A stretch of DNA of 64,000 nucleotides from positions 682,001-746,000 of the forward strand of contig NZ_CP061008.1 of assembly GCF_014490035.1 (NCBI RefSeq), in the 5' to 3' direction. Positions within the stretch are counted from its first letter, which is position 1; every line of letters begins with the position of its first letter. The DNA is from Achromobacter xylosoxidans (GTDB lineage Bacteria; Pseudomonadota; Gammaproteobacteria; Burkholderiales; Burkholderiaceae_B). A program made the position numbers and the translations under genes. This document shows, in pieces, positions 26,246 to 36,293 of this stretch. Below the pieces are notes generated by a model. The model saw only the letters and a program-made list of their open reading frames with translations. It did not search any database and had not been told where the DNA came from.

Positions 26246-27229
26246 CTACTGGATGCGGGTGCCGGTGGACTGCACCAGCTTGCCCCACCAGGCGGTTTCG
26301 TCCGCGATCTGCTTGGCGAACTCGGCCGGCGTGCTGGCCAGCGGTTCCGCGCCCAGCTCCTGGAAGCGGGTGCGCAGCTGCGGGTCCTGCAGCGCCTTGA
26401 CCACCGCTGCGTGCAGCCGTTCGATCACCGCCGGATCGGTGCCGGCAGGCGCCATCAACCCCTTCCAGGCCATCACCACAAAGCCCTTCTGCCCAGCTTC
26501 ATCGAAGGTGGGGATGTCGGGCGCCGCGGTGGCGCGCTGGTCGCTGGGCACCGCCAGCGCGCGCAGGCCGCCGGCTTTTACCTGTGGCAGCAGCGCCGGC
26601 ATGTTGTCGATCATGAAATCGATGTGGCCGGCCACCAGGTCGGTGACGGCGGGGCCGGTGCCTTTGTAGGGCACGTGCTCGGCCTGGATGCCGGTCTGCT
26701 GCTTGAGCAGTTCGCCAGCCAGCTGCGCGGGCGAACCGTTGCCGGGAGAGCCAAAGGACAGCTTGCCGGGGTTGTTGCGCGCGTACTGCAGGAATTCCTG
26801 CAGCGTCTTCACCGGCATGGATTTGGTCACCACCATCAGATTGTGTTCGCGCTCCAGGCAGGTGATGGGCGCCAGGTCCTTGGCCGGATTGAACGGCATG
26901 TTGGCGTACAGGCTGGGATTGATGACGGTGGGTCCGGCCGCCGCCAACAGCAGCGTGTAGCCGTCGGGCGCGGCGCGGGCCACGAAGTCGCCGCCGATGT
27001 TGCCGCCGGCGCCGGGTTTGTTCTCGACGATGACGGGTTGGCCCAGGATGGGATGCAGCGCTTCGGCCAGCAGGCGGCCCAGGATGTCGGTCGAGCCGCC
27101 GGGGGCGAACGGCACGATCAGCCTCACGGGCTTGTCGGGATAGGCGGCCGCGGCTTGCGGCGGCAGCGCCGCGCAGGCGAAGGCGGCGGCCATGGCGCCG
27201 ATCCACTTCGGCAGGTGCTTGTGCAGCAT
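26246..27229 (-). CDS. TctC/Bug-family periplasmic solute-binding receptor
   Basis: 327 residues from the ATG at 27229 (MLHKHLPKWIGAMAA). The same frame stays open far upstream, but that part overlaps an acyl-CoA dehydrogenase gene and is spurious. Signal peptide about 1-28, mature start YPDKPVRLIVPFAPGGSTD, VVENKPGAGGNIG. It is tandem with the next TctC gene; the two differ widely outside the motifs, so they probably bind different ligands or partners. Confidence 0.94.
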   Translation of the reverse strand: MLHKHLPKWIGAMAAAFACAALPPQAAAAYPDKPVRLIVPFAPGGSTDILGRLLAEALHPILGQPVIVENKPGAGGNIGGDFVARAAPDGYTLLLAAAGPTVINPSLYANMPFNPAKDLAPITCLEREHNLMVVTKSMPVKTLQEFLQYARNNPGKLSFGSPGNGSPAQLAGELLKQQTGIQAEHVPYKGTGPAVTDLVAGHIDFMIDNMPALLPQVKAGGLRALAVPSDQRATAAPDIPTFDEAGQKGFVVMAWKGLMAPAGTDPAVIERLHAAVVKALQDPQLRTRFQELGAEPLASTPAEFAKQIADETAWWGKLVQSTGTRIQ

Positions 27230-27291
27230 GATGGAAGTCTCCTTTGGTTGGCGGGCCGCCGGCTTCTTGCGGCTGCGGTCCCTGTATTGCC

Positions 27292-28458
27292 CTAGCGGCC
27301 GGGCGTGTAGCCCGCCTGGCTCAGCGTATGGCGGGCGATGTTCAATTGATGGATCTGGCTGGTGCCCTCGTACAGGCGGAACAGGCGTACGTCGCGGTAG
27401 AAGCGTTCTATGCCGTGATCGGCGATGTAGCCGTAGCCGCCATGCATCTGCACGCAACGGTCCGCCACGCGGCCGCACATCTCGGACGCGAAATACTTGC
27501 AGATCGAGGCGTTCAGCGTCACGTCGGCGCCGGCATCGCGCTCGCGGGCGGTTTGCAGCACCAGGGCGCGGGCGGCCTGGATCTCGGTCTGGCAGTCGGC
27601 CAGCATGGCCTGGATCAGCTGAAAGTCCATCAACGGCTTGCCGAACTGCTGGCGCTCGGCCACGAAGCGCAGCGTGTCGTCCAGCATGCGGATCGCCGGG
27701 CCGATGCACAGCGCGGCCAGATGGATGCGTTGTTTGTTCAGGACCTTCATCGCGGTCTTGAAGCCCACGCCTTCCTGGCCGCCGATGATGCAGTCGGCCG
27801 GCACGCGGCAGTCCTCGAAATGCACGGCGGACACGGGCGATCCGGCCTGGCCCATCTTGTCGTAGGGCTGGCCGGTGGACAGGCCCGGCGTGCCGCGCTC
27901 CACGATGAAGGCGGTGATGCCCTTGGCGCCAGGCGCATCGGAATCGGTGCGCGCCATGACGGTGAACAGCCCCGCCAGCGGCGCATTGGTGATGAAGCAC
28001 TTCTCGCCGTTCAGCACGTAGTGGTCGCCGTCGCGCACGGCCGTGGTGCGCAGGGCCGTGGCGTCGGAACCCGCTTGCGGCTCGGTGAGGGCGAAGCAGC
28101 CGGTCAGTTCCCCGGAGGCCAGCCGCGGCAGGTAGCGGGCCTTCTGCGCGTCGGTGCCGTCGGCCACCAGCGCCTCGGAGCCGATGCCGGTATTGGTGCC
28201 GACCCGGGCGCGAAACGCCACCGAGCATTGCGACAGTTCCATGGCGGCCAGGATCAGCTCCTCGGTCGTCATGCCCGCGCCGCCGTATTCCTCGGGAATG
28301 GAGTACCCGAACAGCCCCTGCGCGGCCATGCTGGCGACCAGGTCCTGCGGCACCTGGTCCAGGCGGGCGACCTCGGCTTCGCGCGGCGCCAGTTGCTCTC
28401 GCACGTAGCGGCGCAGCGATGCTAGGAATTGCGGGAATCCGTCGGGGTCCCTGATCAT
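27292..28458 (-). CDS. Acyl-CoA dehydrogenase
   Basis: 388 residues from the ATG at 28458, chosen over an ATG seven codons upstream because GGAG sits seven bases before it. It has all ACAD motifs: CFALTEPQAGSDA (FAD/substrate), MHGGYGYIADHGIER, and YEGTSQIHQLNIARH with the catalytic Glu as in medium/short-chain dehydrogenases. It is the first gene of the six-gene operon running to 20919 and is divergent from the tandem IclR genes that likely control it. Confidence 0.94.
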   Translation of the reverse strand: MIRDPDGFPQFLASLRRYVREQLAPREAEVARLDQVPQDLVASMAAQGLFGYSIPEEYGGAGMTTEELILAAMELSQCSVAFRARVGTNTGIGSEALVADGTDAQKARYLPRLASGELTGCFALTEPQAGSDATALRTTAVRDGDHYVLNGEKCFITNAPLAGLFTVMARTDSDAPGAKGITAFIVERGTPGLSTGQPYDKMGQAGSPVSAVHFEDCRVPADCIIGGQEGVGFKTAMKVLNKQRIHLAALCIGPAIRMLDDTLRFVAERQQFGKPLMDFQLIQAMLADCQTEIQAARALVLQTARERDAGADVTLNASICKYFASEMCGRVADRCVQMHGGYGYIADHGIERFYRDVRLFRLYEGTSQIHQLNIARHTLSQAGYTPGR

Positions 28459-28633
28459 GGCTAGTCTCCGTTTCATCATGGGCGCTGATACGTGCCGCGC
28501 CGTGTTGAATCCAGGCTAGCAAAAGGCCAAGGGATTTGAGACAAGTGTTTCGATATCTTGAATGCATGGCGAGCCGTCGCTGCTCTATGATCGGCAGGGA
28601 CAGACCGCGCATTCCGCGCCCAGGACCTCCACC

Positions 28634-29431
28634 ATGACCACCCGCCCCGGCGAGCGCCATGCCGACCCCGCCTTCGCCACCACGCTGGCGCACGGCTTGT
28701 CGGTGCTGCAGGCGTTCCGGCATGGCGAACCCGCGCTCAGCAACCGCGAGCTGGCGGACCGCACCGGCCTGTCCAAGGCCACGATTTCACGCCTGACCAC
28801 CACACTGATGCAGCGCGGCTTGCTGCGTTACGACGGGGGCTTGCGGCGGTACCGGCTTGGCACGGCGGTGCTGTCGCTGAGCTATCCGCTTCTGGCCAGC
28901 ATCAAGGTTCGCCAGTTGGCGCGCCCGCTGATGAAGCGCCTGGCGGACGCGGCGGGCGGTTCGGCCTCGCTGGGCATGCATCACGGCCTGAACATGGTGT
29001 ACGTGGAAACCTGCCGCGGACACGACGCCGTGTCGTTCCGGCCGGATATCGGCGCCTTGCTGCCGCTGCTGCCTTCGGCCATGGGACGGGCCTGGCTGGC
29101 GCAGGCGCCGGCGGACGAGGCGGAGCCCTTGCTGGCGGCGTTGCGGCGCCAGGATCCCGCCATCTGGCGGCGCCACGCGCCGGACTGGGATCAGGCTCAG
29201 CGCGACTACGCCGAACACGGCTATTGCGTGGGGCAGGGCGATTGGCATTCCGACGTGCATGCGGTGGCGGTACCCATGCGCACCCCCGTCGACGGCCAGG
29301 CGCTGGTGTTCAACTGCGGCGTACCCGTGACGCGGTTGCGGCCGGGCGACTTGCGCGGCCGCATCGCGCCGCGCCTGCTGACGCTGGTGGCGCGCGTGGA
29401 AAAAATGCTGGAGCGCCAGCATGACGCATGA
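28634..29431 (+). CDS. IclR-family transcriptional regulator (first of a tandem pair)
   Basis: 265 residues from the ATG at 28634. Winged HTH about 15-75 (NRELADRTGLSKATISRL) and IclR effector domain about 85-260 (YVETCRGHDAV, FNCGVPV). It is divergent from the acyl-CoA/TctC operon. Its last 11 bases overlap the next IclR gene, which is clearly a paralogue (shared YRLG, LSYPLLAS, RQLARPLMK blocks). The pair may act as a hetero-oligomer or respond to two inducers. Confidence 0.93.
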   Translation: MTTRPGERHADPAFATTLAHGLSVLQAFRHGEPALSNRELADRTGLSKATISRLTTTLMQRGLLRYDGGLRRYRLGTAVLSLSYPLLASIKVRQLARPLMKRLADAAGGSASLGMHHGLNMVYVETCRGHDAVSFRPDIGALLPLLPSAMGRAWLAQAPADEAEPLLAALRRQDPAIWRRHAPDWDQAQRDYAEHGYCVGQGDWHSDVHAVAVPMRTPVDGQALVFNCGVPVTRLRPGDLRGRIAPRLLTLVARVEKMLERQHDA

Positions 29432-30194
29432 CCAGGATCGCGAATTCACCACCACGCTGGCGCGCGGCATCGACATCCTGGCGTGCTTTCGCGCCGACCG
29501 GCCGGTGCTGGCCAACAAGGACTTCGCGCAGCAGACCGGGTTGTCCCGCAGTGCCGTGGCGCGCCTGACTCACACGCTGGTGGAGCTGGGTTTTCTGCAG
29601 AGCGTAGGCGAGCCCGCGCGCTACCGGCTGGGTGCCTCGGTCCTGGCGCTGAGCTATCCTTTGCTGGCCAGCATGCAGATCCGACAGTTGGCGCGGCCGC
29701 TGATGAAGCAGCTGGCCGACCACGCGCGCGGCGCCGTGTCGCTGGTGGTGCGCGACCGCCTGCAGATGGTGTACGTGGAAACCGCCCGCTCCAACGAGGC
29801 CTTGCAGACGCGGCCCGACATAGGCGCGTCGCTGCCGCTGCTGTCCAGCGCCGCCGGCAAGGCGTGGCTGGCGCGGGCGTCGGATGAGGAGAGGGCGGTC
29901 GTCCTGAACCAGCTGCGCGTGGCGGATCCCCGGCACTACGAGGTCCACTTTCCTAGCCTGGCGGCTGCGCGCCGCGATCTGGAGCGCAAAGGCTATTGCG
30001 GCAACAATCTGGAGTGGCGGCCGGACGCCTATGGCTTTGCCGCGCCGCTGGGCAGGCCCTATCAGTCGTTGCTGTACGTCTTCAATTGCGGCGTGCCGGC
30101 GCAGGACGGGCCTTACCGCGAGCGCGCAGCCGACATCGGCCCGCGGCTGGTCGCCCTGGCGCGCGAGACGGAAAGGCTGCTCGGGCTGGCCTGA
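29421..30194 (+). CDS. IclR-family transcriptional regulator (second of a tandem pair)
   Basis: 257 residues, MTHDQDREFTTTLARGID at the start. HTH about 25-60 (FAQQTGLSRSAVARLTHTL), effector domain to the end with MVYVETARSNEA and VFNCGVPAQ. The start lies within the last codons of the first IclR gene, so expression is coupled. Strong similarity over the whole length shows local gene duplication followed by divergence. Confidence 0.93.
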   Translation: MTHDQDREFTTTLARGIDILACFRADRPVLANKDFAQQTGLSRSAVARLTHTLVELGFLQSVGEPARYRLGASVLALSYPLLASMQIRQLARPLMKQLADHARGAVSLVVRDRLQMVYVETARSNEALQTRPDIGASLPLLSSAAGKAWLARASDEERAVVLNQLRVADPRHYEVHFPSLAAARRDLERKGYCGNNLEWRPDAYGFAAPLGRPYQSLLYVFNCGVPAQDGPYRERAADIGPRLVALARETERLLGLA

Positions 30195-30377
30195 GACGAC
30201 TCGGCCCGTTTCCTGGATTCATGACTCCAAGTCAAAAGTGTTTCGCTGTTTCCTGCCTTTTTCCGCAAGGATGACGGCGGCATACTGGCTGCCTGCCTTC
30301 CGATCGGGTTTTCCCGCGCTCCGGCCCTTTGCGCCGGCCCGGTCCCTGGTCGGCGCAATCGAACCCAAGGAAACCAC

Positions 30378-31577
30378 ATGAATCCCCAGGACTCCCAGCC
30401 GGTGAAGGCCGGCCTGCCATTGCTGGCGCTCGCCGTCGGTGCCTTCGGCATCGGCGTGACCGAGTTTTCTCCCATGGGCCTGTTGCCCGTCATCGCCGAA
30501 GGGGTGGATGTGTCCATTCCCAGCGCCGGCATGCTGATCAGCGCCTACGCCATCGGCGTGATGGTGGGCGCGCCGCTGATGACGCTGGCCCTGTCGCGCT
30601 GGTCGCGCCGCAACGCCTTGCTGGTGCTGATGGCGATCTTCACGGTGGGCAACGTGCTGTCCGCGCTGTCGCCCAACTACACGACGCTGCTGCTCGCGCG
30701 CCTGGTCACCAGTCTGAACCATGGCGCGTTCTTCGGCCTGGGTTCGCTGGTGGCGGCCAGCGTGGTGCCGCGCCACAAGCAGGCCAGCGCCGTGGCCACC
30801 ATGTTCCTGGGGCTGACCATCGCCAACGTTGGCGGGGTGCCAGCAGCCACCTGGCTGGGCCAGGTCATCGGCTGGCGCATGTCGTTTGCCGCGACCTCGG
30901 TGCTGGGCCTGATCGCGATGTTGTCGCTATGGTTCGCGTTGCCGGCGGGTGAGGCAGGTCGCCGTCCCGACATCCGCCGTGAACTCGCCGTGCTGAAGAG
31001 CCCGGTGGTACTGGTGGCCTTGCTGACCACGGTGCTGGGTGCGGGCGCGATGTTCACGCTCTACACCTACGTGGCGCCGACCCTGGCGGAGTTGACGGGC
31101 GCTTCGCCCAACTTCGTCACGGCGATGCTGGTGCTGATCGGCGTCGGCTTCACCCTCGGCAACACGATGGGCGGGCGCTTTGCCGACCGTTCGCTGGACG
31201 GCAGCCTGATCGCCTTCCTGGTGCTGATCATCGCCGACCTGCTGGCATTCCCGTGGCTGGCCACGACGCAGACCGGCGCAGCCATTGCGCTGCTGATCTT
31301 CGGTTTCGGCACGTTCGCCGTGGTGCCGCCGCTGCAGATGCGGGTGATGCGCGCCGCCACCGATGCGCCGGGCCTGGCCTCGTCGGTGAACGTGGGCGCC
31401 TTCAACCTGGGCAACGCGGTAGGCGCGGCGGCGGGCGGGGGCGTAATCTCGGCGGGCATGGGCTATGCCGCGGTGCCTGTAGCCGGCGCGGTTATCGCCG
31501 CGGCCGGCCTGGGCCTGGTACTGTGGCAGCGCGCCAGCAACGAGCGCCAGCGCAAGGTGGCGATGCAGGGCTGCTGA
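30378..31577 (+). CDS. MFS transporter, DHA1 (AraJ/YdhP-like) family
   Basis: 399 residues, twelve predicted transmembrane helices. The N-terminal helix reads LAVGAFGIGVTEFSPMGLL, typical of DHA1 AraJ/purine-efflux-like exporters (GTTEFVxMGLLP pattern); the loop between helices 2 and 3 (RWSRRNALL) is a reduced motif A. AAGGAAA precedes the ATG. Probably a drug or metabolite exporter with an unknown substrate. It is monocistronic, followed by a hairpin. Confidence 0.9.
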   Translation: MNPQDSQPVKAGLPLLALAVGAFGIGVTEFSPMGLLPVIAEGVDVSIPSAGMLISAYAIGVMVGAPLMTLALSRWSRRNALLVLMAIFTVGNVLSALSPNYTTLLLARLVTSLNHGAFFGLGSLVAASVVPRHKQASAVATMFLGLTIANVGGVPAATWLGQVIGWRMSFAATSVLGLIAMLSLWFALPAGEAGRRPDIRRELAVLKSPVVLVALLTTVLGAGAMFTLYTYVAPTLAELTGASPNFVTAMLVLIGVGFTLGNTMGGRFADRSLDGSLIAFLVLIIADLLAFPWLATTQTGAAIALLIFGFGTFAVVPPLQMRVMRAATDAPGLASSVNVGAFNLGNAVGAAAGGGVISAGMGYAAVPVAGAVIAAAGLGLVLWQRASNERQRKVAMQGC

Positions 31578-31646
31578 TGTGAAAGGCAGCAGGAAAAGGC
31601 GTCCGTATATTGGCCTATCGTTGAAAATCTGAGCAGAAATGAATGT

Positions 31647-31676
31647 TAAATCGGCGGCCCTGTGGTCGCCGATTTA
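31647..31676. terminator. Hairpin after the MFS gene
   Basis: TAAATCGGCG, 10-base loop, CGCCGATTTA: a perfect 10-bp stem 70 bases after the MFS stop. The T run is short, so termination is plausible rather than certain. Confidence 0.5.
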
Positions 31677-31837
31677 AAGGGATTCTGGGGGCGTGTAAGC
31701 CTTGTCCTTAATAGAACATCTAACATGCCGTAACCACAAGGAAAGCACGCTCCCACCAAAGAATGCCACGGTTGAAAAAATGGGATGGCTCTGCGCCATA
31801 GGGCGTCAAGTGGCTTGAACCCAACAACTGCCAAAAG

Positions 31838-32953
31838 ATGTCAGAACATTCGACTATCGTGCTGCCCTCCAGCGCAATCTATTCGTCCCGCCCCAAGCCT
31901 CTCCTGCGGAAGCAGCTCGCGGATCTTTCAGTGCGCATTTGGGGTTTTACTTGTGCACATCCCGCAATGGCGAGTGCCATTACTGGCACGGTGGGAGCCC
32001 TCACGCTGCTGACCTACTTTCTCCCGCTGGGCTTCCTTCCTGATTTCGACTTTAGCGACATAACAGGGCTCCTGGTCGTAGCGGCATTCTTCGGCATAAC
32101 CCAACTTCTGTGGCTCGGTGCGATTTTGCTCCTACCCACCATACTGGGAGTATCTACCACCTTCGCATTTCGACGCTCTGGCAGTCGCCTTTCTTGGCCG
32201 ACTTCGACGATTGCAGCAATTCTTAGCCAACTGCTCTGGCTTGCGATGCTCTGGTACAACGTCGCAAACGATGAAATTTGGATCGGTGGCGTCTTGATTG
32301 CAACGCTGATCTTGACGGTGATATGCGCAAAATCTAGGAAATTGGAGGGCCTCTTAAGCATCCTCCTTGCCTTCAGCTTACAAGGGGGAATTTGCTTGCT
32401 TGGTGTGTTGCTGTTTCGTCCTTCGCCGGGTTCTTTCCTTTTCGAGCTCGAGGCTTGGATGCAGTGGGTCGCACTTGGCATCTGGTGCATCGCGATTTCC
32501 GGTGCAAACCTGGCGCTAGAAAAAGATTCACGGCCAACGCTTCCAATGACCGTGGGTGTCGGGGCGTACTTGATCTACATGCTAATACTAACGACCCACA
32601 ATCTAGGTTATGTGCATGGCCTTGCCATACGGGCACTCGGCCTTGGTGACATAAGGGGGGTGGTTGTCACCGTAAGCGACACGGGCGCCTCAGTACTGAA
32701 GGCCGCATGCCATATCAAGTCTGCTCCGCCGGCCTGTCAAGCAGAACTATTTACAGCAGGCGAAGTAACAGGGCATGCCTATTCAAACGTCACGATTCTC
32801 TCGCGCATGGGGCGACAGCATTATCTTCAGCTGTGCAGTCTGACCGACAAGATCGGACCTTGTGCCACAACGGAGGGCTTGAGAGTAGTGTTAGATAAGA
32901 AGGAGATACTGGGCTGGTCGACGGCAGGCGTGGAGGGTAGGAAAGGGGCGTAA
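31838..32953 (+). CDS. Orphan polytopic membrane protein with Cys-containing C-terminal domain
   Basis: 371 residues, not recognised. About seven hydrophobic helices (roughly 43-66, 74-104, 121-142, 147-164, 171-194, 207-226, 236-254) are followed by a soluble domain (255-371) with four cysteines (291, 300, 333, 342) spaced as two possible disulfides, which suggests a periplasmic location. Base composition is low for the region (29 G/C of 60 at 32281-32340), so recent transfer is likely. The start has a poor ribosome-binding site. No partner gene is adjacent. Confidence 0.7.
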   Translation: MSEHSTIVLPSSAIYSSRPKPLLRKQLADLSVRIWGFTCAHPAMASAITGTVGALTLLTYFLPLGFLPDFDFSDITGLLVVAAFFGITQLLWLGAILLLPTILGVSTTFAFRRSGSRLSWPTSTIAAILSQLLWLAMLWYNVANDEIWIGGVLIATLILTVICAKSRKLEGLLSILLAFSLQGGICLLGVLLFRPSPGSFLFELEAWMQWVALGIWCIAISGANLALEKDSRPTLPMTVGVGAYLIYMLILTTHNLGYVHGLAIRALGLGDIRGVVVTVSDTGASVLKAACHIKSAPPACQAELFTAGEVTGHAYSNVTILSRMGRQHYLQLCSLTDKIGPCATTEGLRVVLDKKEILGWSTAGVEGRKGA

Positions 32954-33037
32954 CGTGGAATCAATCTCAAGGGACACTAACGTCCCGCCCGCACATGCAG
33001 TAGCCGTTCACACTCGACATTCCGTAGCCATAGGATT

Positions 33038-33063
33038 GCGCACCTGGAAATATCTAGGTGCGC
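33038..33063. repeat. Inverted repeat downstream of the orphan membrane gene
   Basis: GCGCACCT, 10-base loop, AGGTGCGC: a perfect 8-bp stem without a T run, 84 bases after the stop. It may be a terminator-like or boundary element of the low-G+C segment. Confidence 0.4.
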
Positions 33064-33132
33064 GTGATGGATGTGCTCGCAGGAACGTGGCGCACCCACC
33101 ACTTTAGTGCTGACCAGTGGAAATTGAGGCGC

Positions 33133-34443
33133 TCAGGCCTCGATCCGCTCCACCTTCCCCACCAGCAGGATGTACGACAGCGCGCCCAGCAAGGCCAGCG
33201 ACGACACGTACACGATTGCAGGCGCGAAGCTGTCCTTCGTCACCAGGAAGCCGATCACGATGGGCGTGCAGATCGACGACAGGTTGCCCACGAAGTTGAA
33301 CACGCCGCCGGTCAGGCCCAAGAGGCGCACCGGCGCCAGCGTGGACACCAGCGACCAGGTGATCGATGCCAGGCCGTTGCCGAAGAAGGCCAGGGCCAGG
33401 AAGAAGATCACCCAGGGCGTGGAATCGGTGAAGTTGGCGCCGATCATGGACGTGGAGATCAGGAGGCCCAGGATGATGGGCAGCTTGCGCGCCAGGCCGA
33501 CGGTGGCGCCGCGGCGGATCAGGAAGTCGGACAGCACGCCCGAGCACAGCACGCCGACGAAGGCCGCCAGGAACGGCACCGAGGCCAGGAAGCCGGACTT
33601 GATGAAGTCCATGCCGCGGTACTTGACCAGGTAGGTGGGGAACCAGGTCAGGAAGAACCACAGCGTCGACGTCAGGCAGAACTGGCCCAGGTACACGCCC
33701 CACAGCTTGCGCTTGCTCATGACCAGGCCCAGGTCGTTCCAGTTGAACGGCGCCTTCTTTTCCTTGACGCTGCGGTCCAGGTCGACCACGCCGCCGCCTT
33801 GCTGGATCAGCTCGATTTCCGCCGCGTTCGCGCCCTTGAACTGGCGCGGCTCGCGATAGATCATGAACCACAGCACGCCCCACACGATGCCCAGGAGGCC
33901 GGTGCTGACGAACACCATGTGCCAGCCATAGTGGTGCTGCAGCCAGGCCAGCACCGGCGTCAGGAACGCCAGGCCGACGAACTGGCCCGAGGTATAGAAG
34001 CCGATGGCGGTCGCGCGTTCGCGTTCCGGGAACCAGGTGGTGACGACGCGGTTGTTGATTGGATAGGCGGGCGCTTCCAGCGCGCCCACGGCCAGGCGCA
34101 GCACGAACAGGATGACGAAGCTGCCGGCAAAGCCCATGAAGAACGTGGCTGCCGACCACAGGATCAGCGCGGCTGCGTACAGCAGGCGCGGCGATACCCG
34201 GTCCACCAGCCAGCCGCCGGGGATCTGCATGGCGGCGTAGGTCCAGCCGAAGGCCGACAGGATCAGGCCTTCATGCACGGTGTCCAGGCCGAACTCGTCC
34301 TTGAGCGCGGGTGCTGCGATCGACAGGTTGCTGCGGTCCAGGTAGTTGATGACGACGGTGATGAACAGCATCACCATGATGAGGTACCGGCTGCGCGTGG
34401 GGCGCTGGGCGCTCTGCAGGCCGGCGTGGGTGGCTGTGGACAA
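33133..34443 (-). CDS. MFS transporter, anion:cation symporter family (galactonate/glucarate type)
   Basis: 436 residues with twelve helices; INYLDRSNLSIAAPAL in helix 1 and GWTYAAMQIPGGWLVDR are hallmarks of the ACS family that includes DgoT and GudP. It is the last gene of the dgo operon (42 bases after dgoD). Position makes D-galactonate uptake with protons the likely role, hence dgoT-like, but the sequence alone does not separate galactonate from related sugar acids. Confidence 0.9.
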   Translation of the reverse strand: MSTATHAGLQSAQRPTRSRYLIMVMLFITVVINYLDRSNLSIAAPALKDEFGLDTVHEGLILSAFGWTYAAMQIPGGWLVDRVSPRLLYAAALILWSAATFFMGFAGSFVILFVLRLAVGALEAPAYPINNRVVTTWFPERERATAIGFYTSGQFVGLAFLTPVLAWLQHHYGWHMVFVSTGLLGIVWGVLWFMIYREPRQFKGANAAEIELIQQGGGVVDLDRSVKEKKAPFNWNDLGLVMSKRKLWGVYLGQFCLTSTLWFFLTWFPTYLVKYRGMDFIKSGFLASVPFLAAFVGVLCSGVLSDFLIRRGATVGLARKLPIILGLLISTSMIGANFTDSTPWVIFFLALAFFGNGLASITWSLVSTLAPVRLLGLTGGVFNFVGNLSSICTPIVIGFLVTKDSFAPAIVYVSSLALLGALSYILLVGKVERIEA

Positions 34444-34485
34444 GGGATGTCTCCTCTTTCTCTTTATCGGCTGATTTTTATCGGC

Positions 34486-35634
34486 TTACCATTCGGCGAA
34501 GCTGCCGTCGGCGTGGCGCCAGACAGGGTTGCGCCAGCGGTGGCCCACGGCGGCGCGCTCCTTCACGTATTCCTCGTTGACCTCGATGCCCAGGCCGGGG
34601 CCTTGCGGAATCGCGACCATGCCGTCCTCGTAGGCGAAGACTTCGCGGTTGCTGACATAGTCCAGCAGGTCGTTGGCGGCGTTGTAGTGGATGCCCAGGC
34701 TTTGTTCCTGGATGAAGGCGTTGTAGCAACCGGCGTCGATTTGCAGGCAGGTGGCCAGCGCGATCGGGCCCAGCGGGCAGTGCAGGGCCAGCGCCACGTC
34801 ATAGGCTTCGGCCATGGCCGCGATCTTGCGGGTTTCGGTGATGCCGCCGGCGTGCGAGGGATCGGGCTGGATGATGTCCACATAGCCCTCGGACAGCACG
34901 CGCTTGAAGTCCCAGCGCGAGAACAGGCGTTCGCCCAGCGCGATCGGGGTGGAGGTCAGCGGGGCCAGTTCCTTCAGCGCTTCGTAGTGTTCGCTCAGCA
35001 CCGGCTCTTCTATGAACATGAGCTTGAACGGGTCCAGCTCCTTCATCAGCACCTTGGCCATGGGCTTGTGCACGCGGCCATGAAAGTCCACGCCTATGCC
35101 GACGTTGGGGCCGACCGCGTCGCGCACGGCGGCCACGTTCTCCAGGCATTTCTCGACCTTGTCGAAGGAATCGATGTACTGCAGCTCCTCGGTGCCGTTC
35201 ATCTTCACGGCGGTGAAGCCGCGCTCCACGGCGCTCTTGGCGGCCGCCGCGGTGTCGGCCGGGCGGTCGCCGCCGATCCATGAGTACACGCGGATGCGGT
35301 CGCGCACGTTGCCGCCCAGCAGCTGCGACACGGGCACGCCCAGATCCTTGCCCTTGATGTCCCACAGGGCCTGGTCGATTCCGGCCAGCGCGCTCATGTG
35401 GATGGCGCCGCCGCGGTAGAAGCCGCCGCGGTACAGCACGGTCCAGTGGTCTTCGATGTTGCGGGGGTCTTTGCCGATCAGGTAGTCGGACAGTTCCTCG
35501 ACGGCGGCGGCGACCGAATGGGCGCGGCCTTCGACCACGGGCTCGCCCCAGCCGACGATGCCGGCGTCCGTTTCAATCTTCAGGAAGCACCACCGCGGCG
35601 GCACGATGTAGGTGGTGAGCTTGGTGATCTTCAT
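34486..35634 (-). CDS. dgoD: D-galactonate dehydratase
   Basis: 382 residues, the exact length of E. coli DgoD. Enolase superfamily, mandelate-racemase subgroup: N-terminal capping domain (1-110) and TIM barrel. Asp183 and His185 (GVDFHGRVH) sit at the positions of the E. coli metal ligand and catalytic acid; IEEPVL and the late HCPLGPIA block supply the other ligands and the catalytic His. It converts D-galactonate to 2-keto-3-deoxygalactonate. It overlaps dgoA by four bases (ATGA). Confidence 0.95.
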   Translation of the reverse strand: MKITKLTTYIVPPRWCFLKIETDAGIVGWGEPVVEGRAHSVAAAVEELSDYLIGKDPRNIEDHWTVLYRGGFYRGGAIHMSALAGIDQALWDIKGKDLGVPVSQLLGGNVRDRIRVYSWIGGDRPADTAAAAKSAVERGFTAVKMNGTEELQYIDSFDKVEKCLENVAAVRDAVGPNVGIGVDFHGRVHKPMAKVLMKELDPFKLMFIEEPVLSEHYEALKELAPLTSTPIALGERLFSRWDFKRVLSEGYVDIIQPDPSHAGGITETRKIAAMAEAYDVALALHCPLGPIALATCLQIDAGCYNAFIQEQSLGIHYNAANDLLDYVSNREVFAYEDGMVAIPQGPGLGIEVNEEYVKERAAVGHRWRNPVWRHADGSFAEW

Positions 35635-36284
35635 GCTTGGGTCTCCTGGGCGGGATAGGCGCGTTGCCAGGCCGCGATGAATGCGCGCGCGTTCTGGCCG
35701 ACTTGGGCGGCCGACAGGCCGGGTTTGTACAAGGCGGAGCCCAGGCCGAAGCCGCTGGCGCCCGCCTGGGCGTAGATGGCGATGTTGTCGGGCGTGATGC
35801 CGCCCACGGGCGCCAGCGCGATCGGCGGACGCAGCACGGCGCGCCAGGCCTTCAGCACGGCGGGGCCGAGCTGCTCGGCCGGGAACATCTTCAGCACGTC
35901 GGCGCCTGCGGCCAGCGCGGCATAGGCTTCGGTGGGCGTGGCCACGCCGGGGCAGGAGGCCATGCCCAGCGCCGTGGCTGCGCGGATCACGGCGGCGTCG
36001 CTGTGCGGCATGACGATGAGTTCGCCGCCGGCCTGCTGGACGCGGGCGCAGTCCTCGGGGTCCAGCACGGTGCCCGCGCCGATCAGGCAGTCGGTGGGCA
36101 GCGCCGCGCGCATCGCGCGGATGCTGTCCAGCGGGTCGGGCGAATTCAGCGGCACTTCGATCAGGCGAAAGCCGGCGGCGTAGAGCTCCAGCCCTATGGC
36201 TTCGGCCTCGGCGGGCTTGATGCCGCGCAGGATGGCGATCAGGCCGCAGTGGGCCATGGCGGTTTGCAGACCGGGATGGTTCAT
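35631..36284 (-). CDS. dgoA: 2-dehydro-3-deoxy-6-phosphogalactonate aldolase
   Basis: 217 residues, class I KDPG/KDPGal aldolase fold. Glu43 ([10 protein letters not shown]) and the Schiff-base Lys132 (DVLKMFPAE) are present; the NSPDP segment matches DgoA rather than Eda. It cleaves KDPGal to pyruvate and glyceraldehyde 3-phosphate. It lies 9 bases after dgoK and overlaps dgoD. Confidence 0.95.
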   Translation of the reverse strand: MNHPGLQTAMAHCGLIAILRGIKPAEAEAIGLELYAAGFRLIEVPLNSPDPLDSIRAMRAALPTDCLIGAGTVLDPEDCARVQQAGGELIVMPHSDAAVIRAATALGMASCPGVATPTEAYAALAAGADVLKMFPAEQLGPAVLKAWRAVLRPPIALAPVGGITPDNIAIYAQAGASGFGLGSALYKPGLSAAQVGQNARAFIAAWQRAYPAQETQA

Positions 36285-36293
36285 GTTCGATTC

